Positions 48,082 through 57,388 of a stretch of 64,000 nt of DNA are shown in pieces; position 1 is the first letter of the stretch; each line of letters begins with the position of its first letter. The position numbers and the translations under genes are program-made. The notes under the pieces are model-generated. The model did no database searches. It worked only from the letters and a program-made list of their open reading frames with translations, and was not told where the DNA came from. The stretch lies in contig NZ_JARXIA010000008.1 in the NCBI RefSeq assembly GCF_031127875.1, positions 186,001 through 250,000 of the forward strand, read 5' to 3'. Source of the stretch: Pelagicoccus sp. SDUM812005. GTDB lineage: Bacteria > Verrucomicrobiota > Verrucomicrobiia > Opitutales > Opitutaceae.

Positions 48082-49193
48082 TGAAAGCGGGGGATGAGTT
48101 CGTTGTTTTGATCACGGGTGGTCGTTCGCCGGTGGCCTTGGAGATGTGTCGCATATTCGGTAGGGAGGGAGCTCGAGTGATCGTTGCGGAGAGTAGCGGC
48201 GGTTTTTTGTGTCAGGCGAGTCGCTTCGTGGCTGCGTTTCATAAGGTTCCCTCGCCCCGCTTTCAGACTGAAGCGTATGTCTCGGCCTTGCTCGAGATCA
48301 TGAGAGAGGAAGGGGTGGATCTCCTGGTTCCGACTTGCGAGGAGGTTTTCTATATCTCGAGGTTTCGGGAAAGGCTAACCGAGGCGGGGCGTGTTTTTGC
48401 CCCGGACTTTGCGTGTATCGAAGCCTTGCACCGCAAGGATTGCTTCGTGGAGTGGGCCGCGGAGATCGGATTGCCGGTTCCGTGGACGGCGCTGTGTGGC
48501 GAGGCGGTATTGGGAGGATTGAGCAAGGTGGATCGTTTTGTGCTGAAGCCGGTGTATTCAAGATTTGGTTGCGAAACGATATTGCGGCAGGGAAGCGATA
48601 TCGCCCTGGCGAACGACGGTCGGGCTTGGGTCGTGCAGGAGTTTCTAGAAGGAGAGGAGCTGCATAGCTACGCGATCGCTCAGGATGGCCGCATCTTGCA
48701 GAGCGTGTTTTATCGCGGCCTGGCCAAGGAAGGGGCAATGGGGCCGAGCCTCGCTTTCGAGGAGGTGGATTGCCCTGCTGGCGACGCTTGGGTGAGGCGG
48801 TTCGTGGAGGAAATCGGTTTCACGGGCCAGATCGCCTTCGACTTCATACTAGGCGTGGATGGAGTGGCGCGAGCGATCGAATGTAATCCTAGGGCGACCA
48901 GCGGCTTGCATCTATTGTCGGAGGGCTCTGGCGTCTACGATGCGATCGTAGTGGGGATTTCCGGTGAGACCAGGAAGCGGAAGCTTCCCAACAAGGGCTT
49001 GCTCCTGCCGAGTCTGTTGTCAGGGGCGAAGGGGGACTTTGAGGATGTCGTCTTTCGATGGGACGATCCCTTGCCTGCAATGGCTCAGTTTCTGACGCTG
49101 GCGTATTTTGGAGGGCTAGCACTGCGGAGTCGGAGGTCGCTGGCTGCGGAGATGGTTCATGACTTTTGTTGGAACGGAGGGGCGATTGAGTAA
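48081..49193 (+). CDS. ATP-grasp ligase
   Basis: The 370-residue protein has the three-domain ATP-grasp layout: N-terminal VLITGGRSPVALEMCRIFG, then FVLKPVYSRFGCET with the ATP-binding Lys156, VVQEFLEGEELHS, and the metal-binding AIECNPRATSGLHLL with Glu267 and Asn269. These enzymes make acyl-phosphates and join the acid to an amine or thiol. The ATG at 48081 overlaps the upstream stop as TGATG and is chosen over a GTG at 48063. It ends inside the next gene. Confidence 0.9.
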   Translation: MKAGDEFVVLITGGRSPVALEMCRIFGREGARVIVAESSGGFLCQASRFVAAFHKVPSPRFQTEAYVSALLEIMREEGVDLLVPTCEEVFYISRFRERLTEAGRVFAPDFACIEALHRKDCFVEWAAEIGLPVPWTALCGEAVLGGLSKVDRFVLKPVYSRFGCETILRQGSDIALANDGRAWVVQEFLEGEELHSYAIAQDGRILQSVFYRGLAKEGAMGPSLAFEEVDCPAGDAWVRRFVEEIGFTGQIAFDFILGVDGVARAIECNPRATSGLHLLSEGSGVYDAIVVGISGETRKRKLPNKGLLLPSLLSGAKGDFEDVVFRWDDPLPAMAQFLTLAYFGGLALRSRRSLAAEMVHDFCWNGGAIE

Positions 49194-50283
49194 GCGGGTA
49201 GAGGGCGAGGAGGCGTGGTCCGAGTTTCTGGAGCGGCTTAGCGAGCGGGGGGCGCCGGCTTACGTTGCTAACTTGAAAGCGGAGGTTCGTTCGCTAGAAG
49301 TGGGGAGCCTACGGCTTTCGATCGTGTATCCGGAACGCGGTTACGCAAATTGCTACGTCGGGTCGGTGCGGGCTCAGTATGTGGATTACGCTCGGTATGA
49401 GATCGATTCGAGGAAGCTTGGTATTTTGGGGACGATTCTGAAGGGGTTCCTCAAGGGAGTCGATGCGTTGATGAGGCTTGCCGCGAGCGAGCGGACGGTG
49501 TTCGTGAACAATCGCTTGCTTTCGACCAACCTCTATCCTGCCGGCGTGGAAAGGGAGCTTGCAGCGATTCGCGATCGCCTGCTGGGGGAAGGGGGAGAGC
49601 GGGCGATCCTGTTTCGCTCTCTGGCTGGGAGCTGCAACGCTGCTTTAATCGCTGCGTTGAGGGAGGCGGGCTTTCGGGCGCTGGCGAGCCGGGAGGTTTA
49701 CCTTTTGGATACGTCTTCCGGAGAGCATCGCCGTCGCTCGAATTTTTTGAAGGATCTGGCGTTGCTGGAAGGGTCCGGGCTGGAGCGGGTACCCGGAAGC
49801 CAATTTTCGTCAGCGGATTTCGATCGGGCGCGAGAACTTTACGGGAAGCTCTACTTGGAGAAGTATACGGCCTTGAATCCGCGGTTTACGGAAGCGTTCC
49901 TGCGGGAGGGAGTGGAGACGGGGTTCTTGCAGCTAGTGGGCTTGCGCGGCGAGAAGGGGCTGCTCGGCGTGCTCGGCTACTATCGTTGCGGCGATTGGAT
50001 CACGGCTCCGATTCTTGGATACGATACGGAATTGCCGGTAGAGCTTGGATTGTATCGACAGCTGACGGCCTTGCTCACGTTGGAAGGGGAGCGCCTCGGC
50101 TGCCGGATTCATCGCAGTTCCGGGGCGGCGGCTTTCAAGCGCTCGCGCGGGGCGAAGCGCGAAATCGAGTACAGCTACGTTTACGTGGAGCACTTGCCTT
50201 GGTGGCGGCGTTGGGCGTGGCGGACGTTTTTGGCCTTGGTGAACCGCGTGGGACGTTTCGCCTTGGATCGAATCGATGCCTAG
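49159..50283 (+). CDS. GNAT/FemAB-like putative acyltransferase
   Basis: The 374-residue protein has no clear single-family match. The C-terminal half resembles GNAT or FemAB-type acyltransferases: FLREGVETGFLQLVGLRGEKGLLGVLGYY and a following TAPILGYD strand. The end is amphipathic and basic with Trp and Arg. A TTG at 49186 with GGAGGGG just upstream is a second possible start and would cut the overlap with the ATP-grasp gene from 35 to 8 bases. As fifth gene of the cluster it may transfer an acyl group to the ligase product. Confidence 0.72.
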   Translation: MTFVGTEGRLSKRVEGEEAWSEFLERLSERGAPAYVANLKAEVRSLEVGSLRLSIVYPERGYANCYVGSVRAQYVDYARYEIDSRKLGILGTILKGFLKGVDALMRLAASERTVFVNNRLLSTNLYPAGVERELAAIRDRLLGEGGERAILFRSLAGSCNAALIAALREAGFRALASREVYLLDTSSGEHRRRSNFLKDLALLEGSGLERVPGSQFSSADFDRARELYGKLYLEKYTALNPRFTEAFLREGVETGFLQLVGLRGEKGLLGVLGYYRCGDWITAPILGYDTELPVELGLYRQLTALLTLEGERLGCRIHRSSGAAAFKRSRGAKREIEYSYVYVEHLPWWRRWAWRTFLALVNRVGRFALDRIDA

Positions 50284-50392
50284 GGGCGTGTTCTTTTGTG
50301 TGAGTGGAAGAAAGCGGGGTAAATTGGCTGGGGCGGCCGCAAATCGGTGTTTGTGACTTGGCATACCCTTTTTTGTGGGGATGTTGCGAATT

Positions 50393-51778
50393 ATGAAGAC
50401 TTTTCCAGACGGATTCCTGTGGGGCACGGCTACGGCCGCCTACCAAATCGAAGGCGCGGCCGCGACCGATGGGCGTGGGCCCAGCATTTGGGACGCCTTT
50501 TCCCACATCCCGGGCAAGACGGCCGAGGGCCACACCGGCGACGTCGCTTGCGACCACTACCATCGCTGGGAGGAGGATATCGAGCTGATGAAGCGAATGG
50601 GAGTGGGCTGCTACCGTTTCTCGATTTCCTGGTCGCGCATCCAGCCGCAGGGCAAGGGCGAAGTCAACGAGACGGGCATCGCTTTCTACAACAAGCTGAT
50701 CGACGGGCTGGTAGCGGCGGGCATCACGCCTTGGGTGACACTCTTCCACTGGGACTTGCCTTTGGCCTTGCAAATGGAGCACGACGGATTGCTCAACCCC
50801 GAGATCGCCGATCGCTTCGCCCAGTACAGCCGGATCTGCTTCGAGCGTTTCGGGGATCGGGTGAAGAATTGGATCACGCTCAACGAGCCTTGGTGCAGCT
50901 CATTTCTCGGGCATGGCAACGCTTACTTCGCCCCCGGGCGCGCCTCCGCGGACGAACCTTATGTGGCAGCCCACAACTTGCTGCGGGCCCACGCCTATAT
51001 CGTGGACGTGTATCGTCGCGAGTTCCAAGCCGAGCAAAAGGGACAGATCGGCATCACCAACAACTGCGATTGGCGGGAGCCGGCTAGCGACTCCGAGGGG
51101 GACAAGGCCGCGGCGCAGCGGGCTCTCGAATTCTTCCTCGGATGGTTCGCGGATCCGGTTTACTTCGGCGACTACCCGGCGGTCATGCGGGAGCGCGTGG
51201 GCGAGCGGCTGCCTCAGTTCACCCCTGAAGACGCCAAGCTGCTGAAAGGGTCGTCCGACTTCTTTGGCCTCAACCACTACACGACCATGATCGCCTCCGA
51301 GCCGAAGCAGGAAGTGAGCGGCACGGGGGACATCAAGGGCAATGGCGGCATGATGGAGGACCAGCAAGTCGAGCTGGCGGGGGACCCCTCTTGGGAGCAG
51401 ACCGATATGGGCTGGAACATCGTGCCTTGGGGATGCCGCAAGCTCTTGGAGTGGATCGATGCCCGCTACGGCCATCCGCCCATCTACATCACGGAAAACG
51501 GCTGCGCCATGCCCGGCGAGGACGACCGCGAGACGGCGCTCAACGACACCCGTCGCGTGGAGTTCCTCAAGGGCTATATCGGAGCCTGCCACGAGGCCAT
51601 CCAGAACGGCGTCGACCTGCGTGGATACATGTGCTGGAGCATGATGGACAATTTCGAATGGGCGCTGGGATACACGCGTCGCTTCGGCCTGCATTGGGTC
51701 GACTACGAAACGGGCGAGCGCCAGCCCAAGGCTTCGGCCAAGTGGTACGCGGAAACGGTTAAGAACAACGGCTTCTAG
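50393..51778 (+). CDS. GH1 family beta-glucosidase
   Basis: The 461-residue enzyme cleaves beta-glycosides. It starts with the family signature FPDGFLWGTATAAYQIEGA, has acid/base Glu165 in TLNEP and nucleophile Glu368 in YITENG, and ends with GYMCWSMMDNFEWALGYTRRFGL. There is no signal peptide, so it should act in the cytoplasm on imported disaccharides. Earlier in-frame starts at 50375 (GTG) and 50381 (ATG) exist, but the family start favours 50393. Confidence 0.96.
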   Translation: MKTFPDGFLWGTATAAYQIEGAAATDGRGPSIWDAFSHIPGKTAEGHTGDVACDHYHRWEEDIELMKRMGVGCYRFSISWSRIQPQGKGEVNETGIAFYNKLIDGLVAAGITPWVTLFHWDLPLALQMEHDGLLNPEIADRFAQYSRICFERFGDRVKNWITLNEPWCSSFLGHGNAYFAPGRASADEPYVAAHNLLRAHAYIVDVYRREFQAEQKGQIGITNNCDWREPASDSEGDKAAAQRALEFFLGWFADPVYFGDYPAVMRERVGERLPQFTPEDAKLLKGSSDFFGLNHYTTMIASEPKQEVSGTGDIKGNGGMMEDQQVELAGDPSWEQTDMGWNIVPWGCRKLLEWIDARYGHPPIYITENGCAMPGEDDRETALNDTRRVEFLKGYIGACHEAIQNGVDLRGYMCWSMMDNFEWALGYTRRFGLHWVDYETGERQPKASAKWYAETVKNNGF

Positions 51779-51802
51779 TCGCCGCCTCCAAGGGCGATGG
51801 CG

Positions 51803-51862
51803 GCGAGCTTGTAGCTCGCTGTCGCGCCTCAGCGAGGGGGAGGTAGCCTTCTTGCGAAGGCG
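51803..51862. repeat. Two hairpins after the GH1 gene
   Basis: A seven-base stem GCGAGCT/AGCTCGC (51803-51819) and a six-base stem GCCTTC/GAAGGC with TTGC loop lie close together without T-runs. They look more like REP-type palindromes than terminators. Confidence 0.4.
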
Positions 51863-51940
51863 GCTGCGTTCTCGGGTACTATTTAGGCGCATGGGATAGA
51901 GTTGCGTCGGAGGCGGGCGCCGTTTGGGTTCGTTTTCGCT

Positions 51941-53050
51941 ATGATGTTACGTACCCTTCCACCCACCCTGTTCGCTATTTGTTTCTCCTGTGCGGCAACG
52001 CTGCTTTGTGCGGAAACTGCCACGGAGCCGGAGATCGTCTGGCACGACGTGTCGGAGTGGGGTGTGGAGGGCAGGGCTTGGGAAGACGAGCAGCGTTCCA
52101 ACTACTTCGACCGCTTTCCGGCAGCCGGCGAGAAAACGTTGCGCGAGCCGGTGTGGAGCCTCAGCCAGTCGCCTACGGGCATGGTGGCGCGCTTCGAGAC
52201 GAATGCATCCGAAATCTGGGTACGCTACGACTTGCGCAAGGAGAACCTCAGCATGGCGCATTCTCCGGCGACGGGGATGAGCGGGGTGGACCTCTACGCT
52301 CGGGACGAGGAAGGCACCTGGCGCTGGGTGGAGGTGACCCGACCTCGGACGCAGCAAATCGAGACCAAGATGGTCGAGGGCTTGGCTCCCGGTTCGCGGG
52401 AGTACGCGGCCTACCTGCCCAATCGAAATCCGGTCAACGGGCTGGAAATCGGCGTGCCCGCGGGGAGCGAGTTTCGCGGTCTCTCGCCGCGGCGAGAGCG
52501 GCCTATCGTGTTTTACGGTACGTCGATCAACCACGGGTCAGGCGCGTCGCGGCCAGGGATGATTCACACGGCCATTTTAGGGCGGCACTTCGATCGCCCG
52601 GTGGTGAACTTGGGCTTCAGCGGAAACGGGCGGATGGAGAAGGAAGTGGGCGATTTCCTCGAGCGCTTGGATGCGGCGGTTTTCGTGATCGATTGCCTGC
52701 CCAACATGGGGCCCGAGTTGGTGCAGGAGCGTTGCGAGCCGCTGGTCAAGCAGCTGCGTAGGGCTTGGCCGGATACGCCTATCGTATTGGTAGAGGACCG
52801 CCGCTACGCCAACGCTTGGATACGGCCGGCCAAGGATGACTTTCATGATCGGAATCAGGCGGCCTTGAAGGAGTCTTACCAGGCCTTGCTGCAAGAGGGG
52901 GTCGAGGGGCTCTTCTACATCGAAGGGGACCATTTGTTTGGCGATGACAACGAGGGCACGGTGGACGGCTCGCATCCGACCGACCTAGGCTTTTGGCGGC
53001 AGGCGGAGATCTTCAAGCCGGCGTTGGCCAAGGCCCTGGAGGGGCGTTAG
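51941..53050 (+). CDS. SGNH hydrolase with GxDLY N-terminal domain
   Basis: The protein (about 369 residues) has a signal peptide (TLFAICFSCAATLLCAE), an N-terminal beta domain with SGVDLYARDEEGTW, the GxDLY motif of bacterial SGNH esterases, and a C-terminal SGNH fold: nucleophile Ser in FYGTSINHG, NLGFSGNGRME with the oxyanion Gly and Asn, and the catalytic Asp-His in GSHPTDLG. It probably removes acetyl or other esters from carbohydrates in the periplasm. The ATG at 51941 or 51944 starts it. Confidence 0.92.
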   Translation: MMLRTLPPTLFAICFSCAATLLCAETATEPEIVWHDVSEWGVEGRAWEDEQRSNYFDRFPAAGEKTLREPVWSLSQSPTGMVARFETNASEIWVRYDLRKENLSMAHSPATGMSGVDLYARDEEGTWRWVEVTRPRTQQIETKMVEGLAPGSREYAAYLPNRNPVNGLEIGVPAGSEFRGLSPRRERPIVFYGTSINHGSGASRPGMIHTAILGRHFDRPVVNLGFSGNGRMEKEVGDFLERLDAAVFVIDCLPNMGPELVQERCEPLVKQLRRAWPDTPIVLVEDRRYANAWIRPAKDDFHDRNQAALKESYQALLQEGVEGLFYIEGDHLFGDDNEGTVDGSHPTDLGFWRQAEIFKPALAKALEGR

Positions 53051-53229
53051 GCCTCGGCATCGCTGATGGCTGCTTATTTGACTGTACGCATGCGCCTGAG
53101 CGTGTGTCGTTGACTCGGTAAGGGCGGCGCCTTTTTACTGGGAGCTGTCTTTCCTGCGTGTCCCTTGTACCCCGCTGGTGCCATCGTACCAGCTTGCGCG
53201 GACCCGCTAGCAACTAACCCCAAAAGAGA

Positions 53230-54936
53230 TTGAATATACAAAGCAAAGGAACTGCGGCGAATACCTTCGACGCGATCGTTATCGGATCCGGAATCAGTGG
53301 CGGTTGGGCCGCCAAGGAGCTTTGCGAGAAGGGGCTCAAGACCCTCGTGCTCGAGCGTGGCCGGGACGTGAAGCACGGCGAGTATCCGACGGCGATGATG
53401 GAAACCTTCGAGTTCGAGGGCCGCGGGAAGGTCACGAAGGAGAGCCGGGAGCGTCAGGCCAAGCAAGGGCGTACGGGATACACGACGCACCCGCAGTGCG
53501 CCCATTGGTTCGTGGACGACATCGAGCATCCGTACAACGAGACGAAGCGCTTCGATTGGATGCGCGGCTACCATGTGGGGGGCCGGTCTTTGCTTTGGGG
53601 ACGTCAGTCCTACCGCTTGGGCGATTTGGACTTTACGGCGAACGCGAAGGATGGGCACGGTGTGGATTGGCCGGTGCGCTACAAGGATATCGCCCCTTGG
53701 TACGACTATGTGGAGGAGTTCGCGGGCATCAGCGGCCGGGCCGAGGGCTTGGCCCATTTGCCGGACGGCAAGTTTCTTCCGCCTTGGGACTTCAATTGCG
53801 TGGAGGAACATGCCGCGGAGCAGGTCCGCAAGAAGTTCGGCGACCGCATCATCACGATCGGGCGTACCACGAACCTGACGGTTCCGCACAAGGGCCGTGG
53901 GCCTTGCCAAGCCCGCAACCGCTGCATTCGCGGGTGTCCGTATGCTGGATACTTCAGCAGCAACGCGGCGACTTTGCCTGCGGCCTACGCGACCGGAAAC
54001 CTTTCCCTGCGTCCTTTCTCGATCGCGAGCGAGCTGATCTACGACAAGGAAAAGGGCAGGGCGATCGGCGTGCGTATCATCGATGCGGAGACGAGCGAGT
54101 CGATCGAGTACTTCGCGAAGGTGATCTTCTGCTGCGCCTCGGCGGTGGCCTCGACCTATATCCTGATGAACTCCAAGTCGGACCGCTTCCCGGAGGGCTT
54201 CGGCAACGATAGCGGCGAACTCGGGCATAATTTGATGGACCACCATTTCAAGGTGGGGGCTAGCGGAGTGATCGACGGATTCGAGGACAAGTACTATACC
54301 GGCCGCCGTCCCAACGGGATCTACATTCCGCGTTTCCGCAACGTAAGCAAGGAAACGACTCGCAGCGATTTTGTCAGAGGATATGGATACCAAGGTGGCG
54401 CTAGCCGTACCAACTGGGCTCGGGGGATCGGCGAGTTCGATCGCTTGGGCGCAGACTTCAAGGCGGACCTGGTAGCTCCGGGCCCTTGGCGCATGGGAAT
54501 GGGGGCTTGGGGCGAGCACCTGCCGTACCACGACAACAAGATGACTCTCGACTACGAGAATACCGATAAGTGGGGCTTGCCCACGGTAACCTTCGATTGT
54601 GATTACAAGGAAAACGAGATGGCGATGCGTAAGGATGCCCAGGAGTCCGCGAAGGAGATTCTCGACGCGGCCGGTTTTAAGGACATCCGAGGCTACGATT
54701 CCTTGTCGGCCCCCGGGCAGTGTATTCACGAGATGGGCACGGCTCGTATGGGTCGCGATCCTAAGACCTCGGTTCTCAATGGATTTAACCAGGTGCATGC
54801 TTCGCCCAACGTTTTCGTGACGGACGGAGCCTTCATGACGTCTTCCGCCTGCCAAAACCCGTCTCTCACTTACATGGCGTTCACGGCCCGCGCGGCGGAC
54901 CATGCGGTGAGCGAACTAAAGAAAGGAAACCTTTAA
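53230..54936 (+). CDS. GMC-type oxidoreductase with iron-sulfur-type cysteines
   Basis: The 568-residue flavoprotein has FAD motif VIGSGISGGWAAKELCEKG, catalytic His in CIHEMGTARMG, and the C-terminal NPSLTYMAFTARAADH. Cys226, Cys232 and Cys236 (spacing x5, x3) match the triplet that binds a 3Fe-4S cluster in FAD-dependent glucose dehydrogenase. It is preceded by an in-frame stop at 53215, and no ATG lies before the FAD motif, so TTG at 53230 is the start. The next gene, two bases later, is the Tat-signal small subunit, which may carry it to the periplasm. The sugar or alcohol substrate is unknown. Confidence 0.92.
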   Translation: MNIQSKGTAANTFDAIVIGSGISGGWAAKELCEKGLKTLVLERGRDVKHGEYPTAMMETFEFEGRGKVTKESRERQAKQGRTGYTTHPQCAHWFVDDIEHPYNETKRFDWMRGYHVGGRSLLWGRQSYRLGDLDFTANAKDGHGVDWPVRYKDIAPWYDYVEEFAGISGRAEGLAHLPDGKFLPPWDFNCVEEHAAEQVRKKFGDRIITIGRTTNLTVPHKGRGPCQARNRCIRGCPYAGYFSSNAATLPAAYATGNLSLRPFSIASELIYDKEKGRAIGVRIIDAETSESIEYFAKVIFCCASAVASTYILMNSKSDRFPEGFGNDSGELGHNLMDHHFKVGASGVIDGFEDKYYTGRRPNGIYIPRFRNVSKETTRSDFVRGYGYQGGASRTNWARGIGEFDRLGADFKADLVAPGPWRMGMGAWGEHLPYHDNKMTLDYENTDKWGLPTVTFDCDYKENEMAMRKDAQESAKEILDAAGFKDIRGYDSLSAPGQCIHEMGTARMGRDPKTSVLNGFNQVHASPNVFVTDGAFMTSSACQNPSLTYMAFTARAADHAVSELKKGNL

Positions 54937-54937
54937 G

Positions 54938-55507
54938 ATGAGCGCTTCAGAAAGAGATCAGAAAAACGGATACGGAATCGATCGTCGCGAAGCGATCAAG
55001 CGGGCGGCCATGATTTTGGGCGCGGCTGTATCGGCCACGACCTTTGCAGGGGGCTTGTACGCGGACCGGGCCAAGCTCGGAACGGGCGCGGATTGGACTC
55101 CGCGTCACTTGAGTTCGAGCGAGGCGAAGATTGTCAGCTTGGCCTCGGAGTTGATCTTGCCAAAGAGCGACACTCCCGGCGCTCAGGACGTAGGAGTGCC
55201 TCAGTTTATCGATCTGATCTACGGCGAATACATGACGGACGAGGAGAAGGAGCGTTTCGAGGAAGGGCTGGCGGCCTGGAGGCGAGCCGGGTTCGAGTCG
55301 GCCTCGCCAAAGGAGCAAGTCGCTTTGCTAAAGTCGCCGGAGCAGAGCTCGCGCGGGTTTATCCGTCATCTGCGGGAGTTGACCATCACTGGCTATTTTA
55401 CCTCGGAGGAAGTTGCCAAGACCGTATTGCGATTCGTGCCGGTTCCCGGTCGCTATGACGGCTGCGTTCCGATCGAAGAGACGGGACGGGTGCTGGCCAG
55501 CGAGTGA
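54938..55507 (+). CDS. Gluconate 2-dehydrogenase subunit 3 family protein
   Basis: The 189-residue protein has a twin-arginine signal (DRREAIKRAAMILGAAVSATTFAGG) and a body like the small (gamma) subunit of gluconate or glucose dehydrogenases, with LSSSEAKIVSLASELILPKSDTPGA and the final GRYDGCVPIE. It probably carries the folded flavoprotein subunit through the Tat system by hitch-hiking. A cytochrome subunit is not seen in the window. Confidence 0.9.
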   Translation: MSASERDQKNGYGIDRREAIKRAAMILGAAVSATTFAGGLYADRAKLGTGADWTPRHLSSSEAKIVSLASELILPKSDTPGAQDVGVPQFIDLIYGEYMTDEEKERFEEGLAAWRRAGFESASPKEQVALLKSPEQSSRGFIRHLRELTITGYFTSEEVAKTVLRFVPVPGRYDGCVPIEETGRVLASE

Positions 55508-55681
55508 CAGCTCCCAGCCTTGGCGTTCAAGGAAGCGGGTTGTGGAGAGTGGTGGGACGCTCGGATCGCTATGCCTTCCTACGTGGCGCGAACTCCTGTC
55601 TATTAAGCGAGAGCAGCGTTATTTTTCCGCATCCGTTTTAGATAGCAAGTGGGCCAAACGCGCTGCATTGTCGGCGCTTGT

Positions 55682-55744
55682 ATGAAGGTAAACCTTTCGC
55701 TGAAAACCTTCCGCTTGTCGGAGAGCGCCTTTGCGGATTTGTAG
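55682..55744 (+). CDS. Possible 20-residue leader peptide upstream of the exchanger
   Basis: A short frame from ATG at 55682 encodes MKVNLSLKTFRLSESAFADL and its TAG stop overlaps the Shine-Dalgarno GGAGG of the exchanger gene. This is a suitable place for a leader peptide or for coupling, but no regulatory motif is recognised and it may be chance. Confidence 0.25.
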   Translation: MKVNLSLKTFRLSESAFADL

Positions 55745-55753
55745 GAGGTAGCT

Positions 55754-56692
55754 ATGACGATTCTCGCGGTTTTGCTCGCTCTCGGTCTGCTCTTTCTGGG
55801 GGCGGAGCTTTTGGTGAAGGGTGCGTCCTCCTTCGCTTTTCGTTTCGGCCTATCGCCCTTGGCGGTGGGCTTGACGGTGGTGGCCTACGGGACGAGCGCC
55901 CCGGAACTGGTGGTGAGCGTACAGGCGGCTTTAGCCGGGACCTCGGATATTGCGGTAGGCAACGTGGTGGGCTCCAACACGTTTAACATCGGAGTGATCT
56001 TGGGGCTGACGGCTTTGATTTGTCCGATTGGAGTCGAGCGGCGTATCGTGAAAGTGGATGCGCCGGTGATGTTGTTGGTGGCCTTGCTCGCCTGCTGGTT
56101 TCTTTGGAATGGGAGCCTTGTCCGTTGGGAGGCGGCGTTGTTTCTGGGAGCGTGCTTGGTGTACACGATCGTGAATCTCAGGCAAGCGGATGCGGGGGCC
56201 GTTGTAGACGCTCCTGCGAAAGCGACCGAGAACAGCGTCGCGGGGAAACGTTCGGTTTGGGCGGATCTCGCCTTTTTCCTAGCAGGTCTAGCCCTTTCTA
56301 TCGGAGGATCGAAGCTGCTGGTCTGGAGCGCAACGGACCTGGCCAGGAGTTGGGGAGTGAGCGAAGCGGTGATCGGCCTGACCATCGTGTCGGCAGGCAC
56401 GAGCATGCCGGAGCTGGTCACCTCCATCACGGCTGCCTTGAAGCGTCAGCCGGATATCGCGATCGGGAACGTCATCGGTTCGAACGTATTCAATATCTTG
56501 GGAATCCTAGGCGTTTCTGCGATGGTGAGCCCCATTTCCGGGTCGAGCGTGCGCTTGCTGGACCTAGGCGTGATGGCGCTTTTTTCCTTGGGGATGTTGC
56601 CGCTGATCTGGAGCGGCTACGTTTTGCGGCGCTTGGAGGGGCTGCTGCTGATGGCAGCCTACGGAGCGTACTTGTGGGTGCTGTGGCCCTAG
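55754..56692 (+). CDS. Sodium/calcium exchanger family protein (CaCA)
   Basis: The 312-residue membrane protein has about ten helices in two homologous halves. The alpha repeats are YGTSAPELVVSVQAAL and AGTSMPELVTSITAAL, each followed by GNVVGSNTFN or GNVIGSNVFN; these carry the ion-binding acids. It probably exports calcium in exchange for sodium or protons. The ATG at 55754 has GGAGG upstream. YrbG is the E. coli relative. Confidence 0.94.
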   Translation: MTILAVLLALGLLFLGAELLVKGASSFAFRFGLSPLAVGLTVVAYGTSAPELVVSVQAALAGTSDIAVGNVVGSNTFNIGVILGLTALICPIGVERRIVKVDAPVMLLVALLACWFLWNGSLVRWEAALFLGACLVYTIVNLRQADAGAVVDAPAKATENSVAGKRSVWADLAFFLAGLALSIGGSKLLVWSATDLARSWGVSEAVIGLTIVSAGTSMPELVTSITAALKRQPDIAIGNVIGSNVFNILGILGVSAMVSPISGSSVRLLDLGVMALFSLGMLPLIWSGYVLRRLEGLLLMAAYGAYLWVLWP

Positions 56693-56697
56693 GAAGG

Positions 56698-57336
56698 CTA
56701 GCGAACGATGAACAGCTCCGCGGCGCGAACGCCGTTGAAGATGAATTGCACGGCGAGGGCTGCCAGCAGGAGCCCCATCAGTCGAGTAGTCAGCCGCAGA
56801 ACCAAGGGGGAAAGCCATTTCGCGCCTTGGGAGGCGAGCCGTAGGATTCCGTAGGACACGAGGGCGACGAGCGTGATGGACAGGCAAAGCACGGCTTTGT
56901 GCGGCCACGTTTCCGCTTGTTGGTAGAGGAGAATCGAGGTGGATATGGCGCCCGGCCCGGCCAGTAACGGGATCGCTAAGGGGCTGATCGCGATGTCGTC
57001 CTTGACCCGTCCGGCTGCGGTTTCGCTAGGGGTAATGCGCTCGGGCGCCTCGGCTTTGGCTTGCAGCATTTGCAGGGCGATCAAGAGGAGTAGGATGCCT
57101 CCCGCTGCTTGGAAGGCGGAGATCGTGATGCCGAGAAAGGACAGCAGGGCATTGCCGGTCAGAGCGAACACCAGGAGGACGCCGGCGGCGGTCAGGCAGG
57201 CGATGCGGACCATGCGGAGGCGCGAGGCGACGGTATCGTGCGGCGTCATGGCGAGCAGCACCGGGGCGATGGTGATGGGCTCGACGATTACGAAGAGCGA
57301 AACGAAGCTGTAGAGTCCGTATTCGATGAGGCTCAT
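56698..57336 (-). CDS. MarC family membrane protein
   Basis: The 212-residue protein has six predicted helices and the family blocks FVSLFVIVEPITIAPVLLAMTP, ISAFQAAGGILLLLIALQML, and ISPLAIPLLAGPGAIST. The role of MarC is not settled; transport of small metabolites is often suggested. It converges on the exchanger gene, with five bases between them. Confidence 0.93.
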   Translation of the reverse strand: MSLIEYGLYSFVSLFVIVEPITIAPVLLAMTPHDTVASRLRMVRIACLTAAGVLLVFALTGNALLSFLGITISAFQAAGGILLLLIALQMLQAKAEAPERITPSETAAGRVKDDIAISPLAIPLLAGPGAISTSILLYQQAETWPHKAVLCLSITLVALVSYGILRLASQGAKWLSPLVLRLTTRLMGLLLAALAVQFIFNGVRAAELFIVR

Positions 57337-57388
57337 GGTGCGGGTGGGAGTGGAAACGTCTTTTCGCGGCTTGCGACCTTACTGTCGG

